A stretch of DNA of 41,801 nucleotides, from contig CANBDX010000014.1 of NCBI GenBank assembly GCA_947367315.1, positions 1-41,801 on the forward strand, written 5' to 3'. Under the pieces are notes generated by a model. That model made no database searches. It was not told the DNA's origin and saw only the letters and a program-made list of their open reading frames with translations. The position numbers were made by a program, and so were the translations under genes. Of the stretch, positions 33,679-40,615 are shown one piece after another. Positions within the stretch are counted from its first letter, which is position 1; each line of letters opens with the position of its first letter. This DNA comes from an uncultured Bacteroidales bacterium (lineage in GTDB: Bacteria > Bacteroidota > Bacteroidia > Bacteroidales > UBA932).

Positions 33679-35859
33679 ATGAAAACAATTACAAGAATCC
33701 TTGCAGCAGCAGTCCTCGTCTCAGGTATTTCCGTAGCTTGTACAGACCTTGACGACCTCCAGCAGAAAGTGGACTCGCTGGAGAGCAGAGTGACAGCGCT
33801 CGAGACACTTATCCCTAACATCAATGCTAATGTAGAGGCACTTCAGGTGCTTGTGAACGGCACTACCATCAACAGCGCTACCCAGAAGGACGGAGTGTGG
33901 ACTCTCGTTCTGAGCAACGGCGAGACCATCACCCTCACTGCCGGAAGCCTCGGAGTAGGTAACGCACCTGTGATGTCTGTAGACAAGGACGGATACTGGA
34001 TAGTGGATTACGGCAACGGTGCCGAGTACGTCCTCATGAACGGGGAAAAGGTGAAGGCAGTCGGAACAGACGGCATCACCCCACAGTTCGGAGTGGACAA
34101 GGACGGATACTGGACAGTAAGCTATGATGGTGGCAAGACTTTCACTCAGGTAAAGGGAGCTGACGGCAACCCTGTCAGCGCACTCCCTTCAGGAGAAGTT
34201 CAGGACCCTTACTTCGCCGATGTAAAGCTTGAGAACGGAGTATTCACCGTAACTCTCAGAACAGGAGAGGTCCTCACAGTGCCTGTTGTGGTTGACTTCC
34301 TCTGTTCGATCGAATCAACAGGAGTCCTTACATATAACTATGGAGAGACCAAGCCATACAACGTCACAATGAAAGGCGTTGCCAGCACAATGGTTACAGC
34401 GCCAGCAGGATGGAAAGCAGTCCTCAACGAGAACGTCCTCACCGTCACAGCTCCAGCAGCTGCGACCAAGGCAACTCTCGCCGACAGCGGCAGCGACGTA
34501 TGCATCCTCGCTTTCTCCACATCAGGCTATGCAGCAATAGCCAAGGTGCAGGTAAGACTCAGCGATGCTCCTGAAGCAGTCGTAACACCTATAGCATCCG
34601 TGACTGCGGGTGAGGCTACAGAGACAACCCTCACCTACGATGTAGCCCTCGTAGATGCTACTTCATATAAGTACATCCACCAGAAGGAAAGCGAGACCGC
34701 TCCTGACGCAGCAAAGATTGCAGCAGAAGGCACTGAAAGCACTGAGACAGCCCTCACATTCTCTGAGCTCGAGTCTGCAACAGCATACGTGCTCTACGTC
34801 CTCCCGATCAATGGTGAAAAGCAGGGGGCTGTGGCTGAGGGGAAGAATACTACATCAAAAAAGATGATTGCAAGCTATTATGAGCTTTATAAAGCTGGGG
34901 AAACGATTACGATCGATGGCAAGCAGTTCAGCATGGCGACACATGGAGAAGCGACTCTTATGGAGAACGATGGCAATATCACCACAAATGGTGTATATTT
35001 CCTGAAGGAAGGTGTAGCTGCAGCATATACAGGCGGTGGCGCAATCAATCAACTAATTGTGATCGGTGATAAAGAAGGCACACGCAGTACCTTCAAGACT
35101 TCGAAAGATACATATATGAAGTTGAACGACGGTGCTAAGGGAACAGGATATCTTGTATTTCACAATATTGTTTTCGATCAGAGTGCTGAAAGTACACAAT
35201 ATGCGATTACTGTCAATTACGACGAGTCTTTCCCACTGATCTTGTTCAGCGACTGCAAGATCATGCAGAATTCGAAAAAACCGATATTCTACATATCTTC
35301 GTCTACAAGAAGTATCGGCAATCTTATCTTCACAGATTGCGACTGTAATGTCACTCAGGCGCAGGCATTCCTTTCTACAGGAGGATCGACAGCTGAATAT
35401 GGAACATACACAGTGAAAAACTGTATATTCTATGGAGACGGTAACATAAAGTTCAACCTGCATGGGGGAAATTCCGTTATTTTCCAAAACATTGTCTTCA
35501 CAAATAACACATTCGTCAATGTAACAGCAAAGGACAATGTATTCTTCAACTGCGGCACTGTAGGAAACACCACTATCACGGGAAACCTGTTATTCATGAA
35601 CGCAACCATGGAAGCAAACCTGAGCATCGTCTACTCCAAGAATGTAAATATCAAAGGAGGGTCTGTCAAAGATAATATCTGCTATACTGGACAAACAAAC
35701 ACCTTCATGGCAATCTATGGAGGCGAGGACAACTGGTTTGAAGGTGTTGAAGAGATCACTAGGCTCGAAGTCGATCCATTTACCGGCGGCACATTCGATA
35801 CTGATAACGGCAAGTTTGTTCCGACAGCAGAATATGCATCATACGGAGCACAGAGATAA
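33679..35859 (+). CDS. Surface lipoprotein: DUF4988 module, Ig/Fn3-like domains and a C-terminal beta-helix
   Basis: A 726-residue lipoprotein (ISVAC, Cys21). The first 280 residues are clearly paralogous to the start of the upstream lyase: coiled coil (QQKVDSLESRVTALETL), DUF4988 repeats (DKDGYWTVSYDGGKTFTQVK), and the following Ig-like unit (PAGWKAVLNENVLTVTAPAA). An Fn3-like domain follows (about 300-390), then a beta-helix from about 400 (YELYKAGETITIDGKQF, repeated NNTF/NITG-type turns) ending in YGAQR. No lyase or hydrolase motif is recognised; a surface glycan-binding role is a guess. Base composition drops sharply at the domain junction near 34855. It follows the PL29-like gene by 14 bases. 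Confidence 0.82.
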   Translation: MKTITRILAAAVLVSGISVACTDLDDLQQKVDSLESRVTALETLIPNINANVEALQVLVNGTTINSATQKDGVWTLVLSNGETITLTAGSLGVGNAPVMSVDKDGYWIVDYGNGAEYVLMNGEKVKAVGTDGITPQFGVDKDGYWTVSYDGGKTFTQVKGADGNPVSALPSGEVQDPYFADVKLENGVFTVTLRTGEVLTVPVVVDFLCSIESTGVLTYNYGETKPYNVTMKGVASTMVTAPAGWKAVLNENVLTVTAPAAATKATLADSGSDVCILAFSTSGYAAIAKVQVRLSDAPEAVVTPIASVTAGEATETTLTYDVALVDATSYKYIHQKESETAPDAAKIAAEGTESTETALTFSELESATAYVLYVLPINGEKQGAVAEGKNTTSKKMIASYYELYKAGETITIDGKQFSMATHGEATLMENDGNITTNGVYFLKEGVAAAYTGGGAINQLIVIGDKEGTRSTFKTSKDTYMKLNDGAKGTGYLVFHNIVFDQSAESTQYAITVNYDESFPLILFSDCKIMQNSKKPIFYISSSTRSIGNLIFTDCDCNVTQAQAFLSTGGSTAEYGTYTVKNCIFYGDGNIKFNLHGGNSVIFQNIVFTNNTFVNVTAKDNVFFNCGTVGNTTITGNLLFMNATMEANLSIVYSKNVNIKGGSVKDNICYTGQTNTFMAIYGGEDNWFEGVEEITRLEVDPFTGGTFDTDNGKFVPTAEYASYGAQR

Positions 35860-35888
35860 ATAATTAAAATAACATAAACATCACAACT

Positions 35889-36035
35889 ATGATTAAGACA
35901 GACAAGACAATTACAGACACAGCGGGCAGCTATGCTGCCCCGCTCTGCACCCTCGTGGACTTCCACAGCGAAGGGGTGCTTTGCAGTTCCTTTGAGAACT
36001 TGGGAAATGAATTTGATTATAATTGGGGAGAATAA
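35889..36035 (+). CDS. 48-residue small protein upstream of the fimbrillin-like gene
   Basis: A small reading frame starting MIKTDKTITDTAGSYAAPLC and ending NEFDYNWGE, with a central FHSEGVLCSSFE segment. It sits 29 bases after the preceding gene and 13 bases before the next ATG; its TAA overlaps the AAGGAGG that serves the next gene. I recall similar short Bacteroidota peptides with a SEGVLC motif next to fimbrillin-like lipoprotein genes, which argues for a real gene, but no function is known. There is no signal peptide; it may be a leader or coupling peptide, or a small secreted subunit. Alternatives are a chance frame in a spacer. Confidence 0.6.
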   Translation: MIKTDKTITDTAGSYAAPLCTLVDFHSEGVLCSSFENLGNEFDYNWGE

Positions 36036-36040
36036 GGAGG
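36034..36040 (+). promoter_or_regulatory. Strong Shine-Dalgarno that fixes the start of the fimbrillin-like gene
   Basis: AAGGAGG, 8 bases before the ATG at 36049 and overlapping the stop codon of the 48-residue frame. Such a strong site is rare here and shows that the start is 36049, although the same frame is open back to 35932. Confidence 0.8.
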
Positions 36041-36048
36041 AACGGATT

Positions 36049-37956
36049 ATGAAAAAGACAATCAGATTCATGCTGTATGCAGCAGTAGCTGCCGCAACAG
36101 TTTCATGCGCAGAGGAAATCGCTCCTGAGAATTCTCAGGACCGCAATAATGCCGGACTCAACCTCATTCCGATGACATTCACTGCCGGAGCAGAGGATAC
36201 AGAAACCAAAGTAGTCCTTCAGGAGGATAAGAAATCAATACATTGGGAAGCAACCGACCAGATCAAGGTATTCGACGGAGTCTCAAATGAACTTGCAGCA
36301 TTCACTACAACTGAAAGCGGAGCATCAGTAACTTTCTCAGGTCAAGTGAGCGAAGGAGCAGCAGGGCCGTTCTATGCCCTCTATCCTTATCAGGCAGCAG
36401 CTACATTCGGAGCTTCTACAATTAAAGCTGAATATGGAAACGTAATCACAGCTACAGTTCCTGCAGAGCAGACTGCAGTAGCGGGTGGAGTTCCCGCGAA
36501 TGCATTTATTGCAGCTGCAGTTTCTGATGACAAGGACAGCTTCACCTTCAAGACAATCTGCGGTTTCATCAAGTTCCAGCTTTCGGAGGAAGATGCAGCT
36601 GGCGCTGTTGCAGTTTCAATTTCAGGCAATGACCTTGCAGCTATTGCAGGAGATGTAGAGATCTTCTTCATAAAAGCTTTCGGACAGGACTATGTAAGAG
36701 GCGCGACAAAAGATTATGTAACTCTTACTGGATCATTCAAGGCTGATACCGATTACTATTTTGCTATCCGTTCAAACAAATTCGCAAGCGGTTTCACTAT
36801 GACCATCAAGTATGCTGACGGCTCATGCAAACATGTGACAACGACACAGGCTGCGCCACAGACCGTCTCACGTAACATGGTCATGAACATCGGAAAGCCT
36901 GCATTCAAGGCAGGTCTTCCAAACGACCTCTACATAGCTTGGCAGCATGGACTTAGCATTGATATTGCAGGGGAGAAACTCAACAAAGCGACTTATGGCA
37001 ATGCCACCCAGATTAAGAAAGATTTTGCCAGCGAATTGGCCGGAGTTTTTTTCGTGGAACCAGGTTTCACCTTTACCACAAATTACAAAGCTGTAACAGA
37101 GCCTCTTATCGTAATCGGACGCTATGCAGACCAAAGAACAGGTCTTAAACTCGGCGGCATACAGAAACTGGATGGAACAAAAGCCCTTGTCGCCTATAAG
37201 AATCTCAACATCACATGGGACAACAACAATCAGCCGTTCCAGTCTATTTCTGACAGCAAGTGCTTTGCAATGGATAATTGTAATTTCAACCATATCAGAA
37301 ATACATTTATTACGGCGACATCATTCAGCATAAATACAGTCAGCATCACAAACAGTGAGATAAAGATTGCTGGAACAAACAAATCTGCAGCATATATGTA
37401 TCTGTCATCAAAAGAAACTGACAAGGGTAACAGTTCATTCACATTCAGGAATAACATTGTTTACTTTGTTCCGAGCACAGTTACAGCTATGACAGATTTC
37501 AAATGTATTGAAGTTAAAAATGCTGGAGTAGGCAACGTATACATTGAAAACAACATTTTTGACAACACAATCATTCCAAACGATTCTTTTGCAAAGTTCC
37601 TCTCTATCGACGGAGAACTTTTCATCAGGAACAATATCTTCAATAATGTTGTCACAACAGAGAAAACTTCCGGTCTTGTAGGTAAAAACACTTCCGAAAC
37701 CAAACCGACCGGCGGTGAAATATCAGGCAACTTCTACTACAAGCCGACTGAGAATACAGGTATATTATCAACCAGAACAACTGGTCTGGAAACCTTGGCC
37801 AAGAACTATAATCCACAACTTGCACTTGACCCTATCCTTACAGACTGGGATCCGGCAAATGGCGAGTTCGGAATTGCTGAGACGATAACTTATTACAACT
37901 CAGGCAGCAGTCAGAATATCACCGTAAGCACCGCAGGAGTCGGAGCTCAGAGGTAA
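36049..37956 (+). CDS. Fimbrillin-like lipoprotein with a C-terminal beta-helix
   Basis: A 635-residue lipoprotein (ATVSC, Cys20). The N-terminal half (about 40-285) has the Mfa2/fimbrillin-like pattern: TKVVLQEDKKSIHWEATDQI then KVFDG, FYALYPYQAAA, FKTICGFIKFQLSEED, DYYFAIRSNKFASGF. From 292 a beta-helix begins (NDLYIAWQHGLSIDIAGEKL) whose layout matches the C-terminal domain of the preceding gene (GVFF, LIVIG, terminal GAQR). So two genes combine different N-terminal modules with the same type of C-terminal domain. The second half is AT-rich compared with the first. No enzymatic motif; a surface adhesin or glycan-binding role is inferred. Last gene of the GAG operon, followed by a strong terminator. 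Confidence 0.82.
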   Translation: MKKTIRFMLYAAVAAATVSCAEEIAPENSQDRNNAGLNLIPMTFTAGAEDTETKVVLQEDKKSIHWEATDQIKVFDGVSNELAAFTTTESGASVTFSGQVSEGAAGPFYALYPYQAAATFGASTIKAEYGNVITATVPAEQTAVAGGVPANAFIAAAVSDDKDSFTFKTICGFIKFQLSEEDAAGAVAVSISGNDLAAIAGDVEIFFIKAFGQDYVRGATKDYVTLTGSFKADTDYYFAIRSNKFASGFTMTIKYADGSCKHVTTTQAAPQTVSRNMVMNIGKPAFKAGLPNDLYIAWQHGLSIDIAGEKLNKATYGNATQIKKDFASELAGVFFVEPGFTFTTNYKAVTEPLIVIGRYADQRTGLKLGGIQKLDGTKALVAYKNLNITWDNNNQPFQSISDSKCFAMDNCNFNHIRNTFITATSFSINTVSITNSEIKIAGTNKSAAYMYLSSKETDKGNSSFTFRNNIVYFVPSTVTAMTDFKCIEVKNAGVGNVYIENNIFDNTIIPNDSFAKFLSIDGELFIRNNIFNNVVTTEKTSGLVGKNTSETKPTGGEISGNFYYKPTENTGILSTRTTGLETLAKNYNPQLALDPILTDWDPANGEFGIAETITYYNSGSSQNITVSTAGVGAQR

Positions 37957-37965
37957 CTGAGAGTA

Positions 37966-37996
37966 TTTGCGCTTTAAGCGAAAAATTGTAAATTTG
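37966..37996 (+). promoter_or_regulatory. Promoter of tpiA, overlapping a terminator
   Basis: TTTG (37966-37969), 19 bases, TAAATTTG (37989-37996): a perfect Bacteroidota promoter. The -7 box forms part of the left arm of the hairpin at 37990-38021; initiation should fall near 38003, in the hairpin loop. Confidence 0.8.
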
Positions 37997-38023
37997 CATC
38001 CGCTAAAACGGATGCAAATTTTT
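37990..38023 (+). terminator. Terminator of the GAG operon
   Basis: AAATTTGCATCCG (37990-38002) and CGGATGCAAATTT (38009-38021) form a perfect 13-bp stem with a 6-base loop (CTAAAA), ending in TTTTT (38019-38023). It lies 33 bases after the stop of the fimbrillin-like gene. Confidence 0.85.
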
Positions 38024-38043
38024 AATTTTAAATATAGACGAAA

Positions 38044-38796
38044 ATGAGAAAACACATTGTAGCAGGCAACTGGAAGATGAATACAACAGTTGCAGAGGGC
38101 GTTGAGCTCGCAAAGGCAGTAGTAGCGGCTTCAGCTGAGGTACCTGCTGACGTAAAACTTATCATTGCTCCGCCATTCACCCACCTTTATCCTGTAGCCG
38201 AGGTCGTTAAGGGCACACGTGTAGGCCTTTCGGCTCAGAACTGCGCAGACCACGTAAAGGGCGCATACACTGGAGAAGTAGCTGTAAACATGATTTCCGG
38301 TCTCGGTGCCGAGTATGTTATCCTCGGTCACTCAGAGAGAAGGGAGTACTATGGCGAGACTGACGCTACCCTCGTAGAGAAGGTAAAACTCGCTCTTGCA
38401 GAGGGCCTTTCACCTATCTTCTGCATCGGAGAGAAGAAAGAGGAGCGTGAGGCAGGCCGTCACTTCGAAGTTGTTACAGAGCAGGTAAAGAACGTTCTTT
38501 TCGAGCTTTCTGCCGAGGAGATGGCAAAGATAGTAGTAGCTTATGAGCCTGTATGGGCTATCGGAACAGGTCTCACTGCAACTGCAGAGCAGGCACAGGA
38601 GATCCACGCTGAGATCCGCAAGGTACTCGCTGAGAAATTCGGCGAACTCGCTGAGGAGATTTCTATCCTTTATGGCGGCTCATGCAAGCCATCTAACGCT
38701 AAAGAGCTTTTCGCATGTCCTGATATCGACGGAGGTCTTATCGGTGGCGCAGCTCTCAAGGCAGAGGACTTCATTGGAATCGCAGTTTCATTCTAA
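38044..38796 (+). CDS. tpiA: Triosephosphate isomerase
   Basis: A 250-residue TIM-barrel enzyme of standard length that interconverts dihydroxyacetone phosphate and glyceraldehyde 3-phosphate in glycolysis. Catalytic residues are intact: N9 and K11 (AGNWKMN), H96 (ILGHSERR), E168 ([11 protein letters not shown]), and the phosphate-binding loops ([21 protein letters not shown]). Codon use is of the highly expressed type. It has its own strong promoter embedded in the preceding terminator, so it is a separate transcription unit from the GAG operon. A large inverted repeat lies just after its stop. Confidence 0.98.
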   Translation: MRKHIVAGNWKMNTTVAEGVELAKAVVAASAEVPADVKLIIAPPFTHLYPVAEVVKGTRVGLSAQNCADHVKGAYTGEVAVNMISGLGAEYVILGHSERREYYGETDATLVEKVKLALAEGLSPIFCIGEKKEEREAGRHFEVVTEQVKNVLFELSAEEMAKIVVAYEPVWAIGTGLTATAEQAQEIHAEIRKVLAEKFGELAEEISILYGGSCKPSNAKELFACPDIDGGLIGGAALKAEDFIGIAVSF

Positions 38797-38807
38797 TCTG
38801 ACGATTT

Positions 38808-38920
38808 TTTAAGGTCTGTCCTGTTTTTAAAACTAAATCCCTCCCACGACTGCGTCGCGGGCCCCTCCCGTTCACAAGGGCACGGGCGTCCATGGTTTTA
38901 AAAACAGGACAGACCTTAAA
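38808..38920. repeat. 113-base element with perfect 26-base inverted repeats
   Basis: The arms are 38808-38833 (TTTAAGGTCTGTCCTG then TTTTTAAAAC) and 38895-38920, exact reverse complements. They enclose a 61-base GC-rich core with CCCTCCC, GACTGCGTCGCGGGC and CAAGGGCACGGG words that can form further hairpins. It starts 12 bases after the tpiA stop and ends 17 bases before the next ATG. It could be a MITE or REP-like element, or a strong bidirectional hairpin. No transposase is present. Confidence 0.8.
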
Positions 38921-38936
38921 GCATGCAATCACGAAT

Positions 38937-40535
38937 ATGAAAAATATCTATTTTATTACAATGGCATTATGTGCTGCTATAGCATGTACAGACAAGTCGG
39001 ATGATGTGCTGAAAGAGAAGGTTGAAAGCTATGCCGTAGTGGAGGTTTCTTCGCCTCTTTACGATGCTCTTTCCGAGAATGACAAGAAGATCGTGGACCT
39101 GTTCCGTCAGGCCGGAGAGATTATGGACGGACTCTTCTGGAAGCAGACATTCGGAGACAAGGCAGAGATAGAGGCTCTTCCTTACAGCTATGCAAAGACC
39201 TATGCAATGATCAATTATGGTCCTTGGGATCATCTTGATGACAATAATCCTTTCGTGAAGGGGTATGGAGTAAAGCCTCTGGGATGCCGCTATTATCCGC
39301 AGGATATGACAATGGAAGAGTGGAACGCGTTCGAGGACCCGGACAAGTTCAGTCTCTATACGGTAATCCGCCGCGACGAGAACGGTGCTCTCAAGACCGT
39401 ATGGTACCGCGAAGAGTACAAGGATGAGCTGGAAAAGGTATGCGCGCTTCTTGAAGAGGCTGCAATGCTCACCACCAACGAGGGCATGCGCACATATCTT
39501 ACAGAGCGTGTGAAGGCTTTCCGCACAGATGACTATTTCGCCAGCGACATGGCTTGGATGGACATGAAGGACTGCAATATGGACCTGGTGATCGGCCCTA
39601 TCGAGAATTATGACGACCATCTCTTCGAGGCAAAGGCCGCTTACGAATGCTTCATCCTTCTCAAGGACGAGACCCGCAGCGCCAACCTCGCAAAGTACGT
39701 GGCACTCCTCCCTACCCTCCAGCAGATGCTCCCTTGTGCGCCTGAGTACAAGACTTTCGTGCCGGGAACATCATCAGACCTGAACGTATATGACGCAATC
39801 TTCTACGCAGGAGACTGCAACGCAGGCAGCAAGACCATAGCCATCAACCTTCCGAACGACGAGAGGGTGCACGCAGCCAAGGGTGCACGCCGCCTCCAGC
39901 TATACAACAGCATGATGGCCAAGTTCAACAAGATCCTTGCACCTATAGGAGAGGTCCTCGTAGTGGAAGACCAGCAGAAGTATCTCACAGCTGACGCTTT
40001 CTTCTGGAATGTGACATTCCATGAAGTTGCTCACGGACTTGGCGTGAAGCAGACAGTGAACGGCAAGGGTACAGTGGACCAGGCGATGGGAGACCAGAAG
40101 ACTTCATGGGAAGAGGCCAAGGCCGACATCCTCGGTCTGTTCATGGTGAACAAGCTCATCGAAATGGGTGAGATTACAGACATCACCAAGGAAGAGTCCA
40201 TTGCGACATTCATCGCCGGAATAGTACGTTCTGTACGTTTCGGTTCGGCTTCTTCGCACGGCAAGGCCAACATGATGTGCTTCAACTATATGGAAGATCA
40301 CGGAGCATTCAGCCGCAATGCTGAAGGAAGATATGTCGTGGACTTCGAGAAGGCAGAAGCAGCCATCGATTCATGGGCATCCCTCATCCTTGAGACCCAG
40401 GCTACAGGCAACTTCGAGTTCGCACAGAAATATGCCGCCGAGAACGCAAGCATCCGCGAAGCACTTGCAGCCGAAGTGGCCAAGGTGAACGAGGCAGGCA
40501 TCCCACGAGATATCGTATTCGATTTCGCCTGGTAA
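38937..40535 (+). CDS. M49-like zinc peptidase lipoprotein with an HEXXH motif
   Basis: A 532-residue lipoprotein (CAAIAC, Cys17). The start is the ATG at 38937; the open frame extends to 38892 inside the inverted repeat, which is not coding. It is distantly related to dipeptidyl-peptidase III. The zinc motif is H362-E-V-A-H366 followed by GLG, and the second motif WEEAKADILGLF supplies E393. Thus the HEXXXH of classical M49 is replaced by HEXXH. Other shared features are YAKTYAMINYGPWDHLD and ETQATGNFEFAQKYA. Such proteins are often annotated as NUDIX/Zn-hydrolase-like; the substrate is unknown. Probably periplasmic. Confidence 0.82.
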   Translation: MKNIYFITMALCAAIACTDKSDDVLKEKVESYAVVEVSSPLYDALSENDKKIVDLFRQAGEIMDGLFWKQTFGDKAEIEALPYSYAKTYAMINYGPWDHLDDNNPFVKGYGVKPLGCRYYPQDMTMEEWNAFEDPDKFSLYTVIRRDENGALKTVWYREEYKDELEKVCALLEEAAMLTTNEGMRTYLTERVKAFRTDDYFASDMAWMDMKDCNMDLVIGPIENYDDHLFEAKAAYECFILLKDETRSANLAKYVALLPTLQQMLPCAPEYKTFVPGTSSDLNVYDAIFYAGDCNAGSKTIAINLPNDERVHAAKGARRLQLYNSMMAKFNKILAPIGEVLVVEDQQKYLTADAFFWNVTFHEVAHGLGVKQTVNGKGTVDQAMGDQKTSWEEAKADILGLFMVNKLIEMGEITDITKEESIATFIAGIVRSVRFGSASSHGKANMMCFNYMEDHGAFSRNAEGRYVVDFEKAEAAIDSWASLILETQATGNFEFAQKYAAENASIREALAAEVAKVNEAGIPRDIVFDFAW

Positions 40536-40570
40536 GGCGACATATTGCGGCCATTGGTCCGCTAGTTGAT

Positions 40571-40615
40571 ATATCCGTTTCAGATTATTAAATTTTAATG
40601 ATATGAAACGGATAT
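40571..40615 (+). promoter_or_regulatory. 12-bp inverted repeat overlapping the start codon of the amidase gene
   Basis: ATATCCGTTTCA (40571-40582) and TGAAACGGATAT (40604-40615) are exact inverted repeats with a 21-base AT-rich spacer; the ATG (40603-40605) lies at the start of the right arm. A TTG-N20-TAAATTTT promoter-like arrangement (40566-40596) overlaps the spacer. It could be an RNA hairpin masking the start or a dimer-binding operator. Confidence 0.5.

Noticed and set aside
35932..36048. Upstream extension of the fimbrillin-like gene
   Set aside because: The strong Shine-Dalgarno and lipoprotein signal at 36049 fix the start; the extension lacks a signal and overlaps the 48-residue frame.
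38892..38936. Upstream extension of the second M49-like gene
   Set aside because: It lies in the right arm of the 26-base inverted repeat, and the lipoprotein signal begins at 38937.
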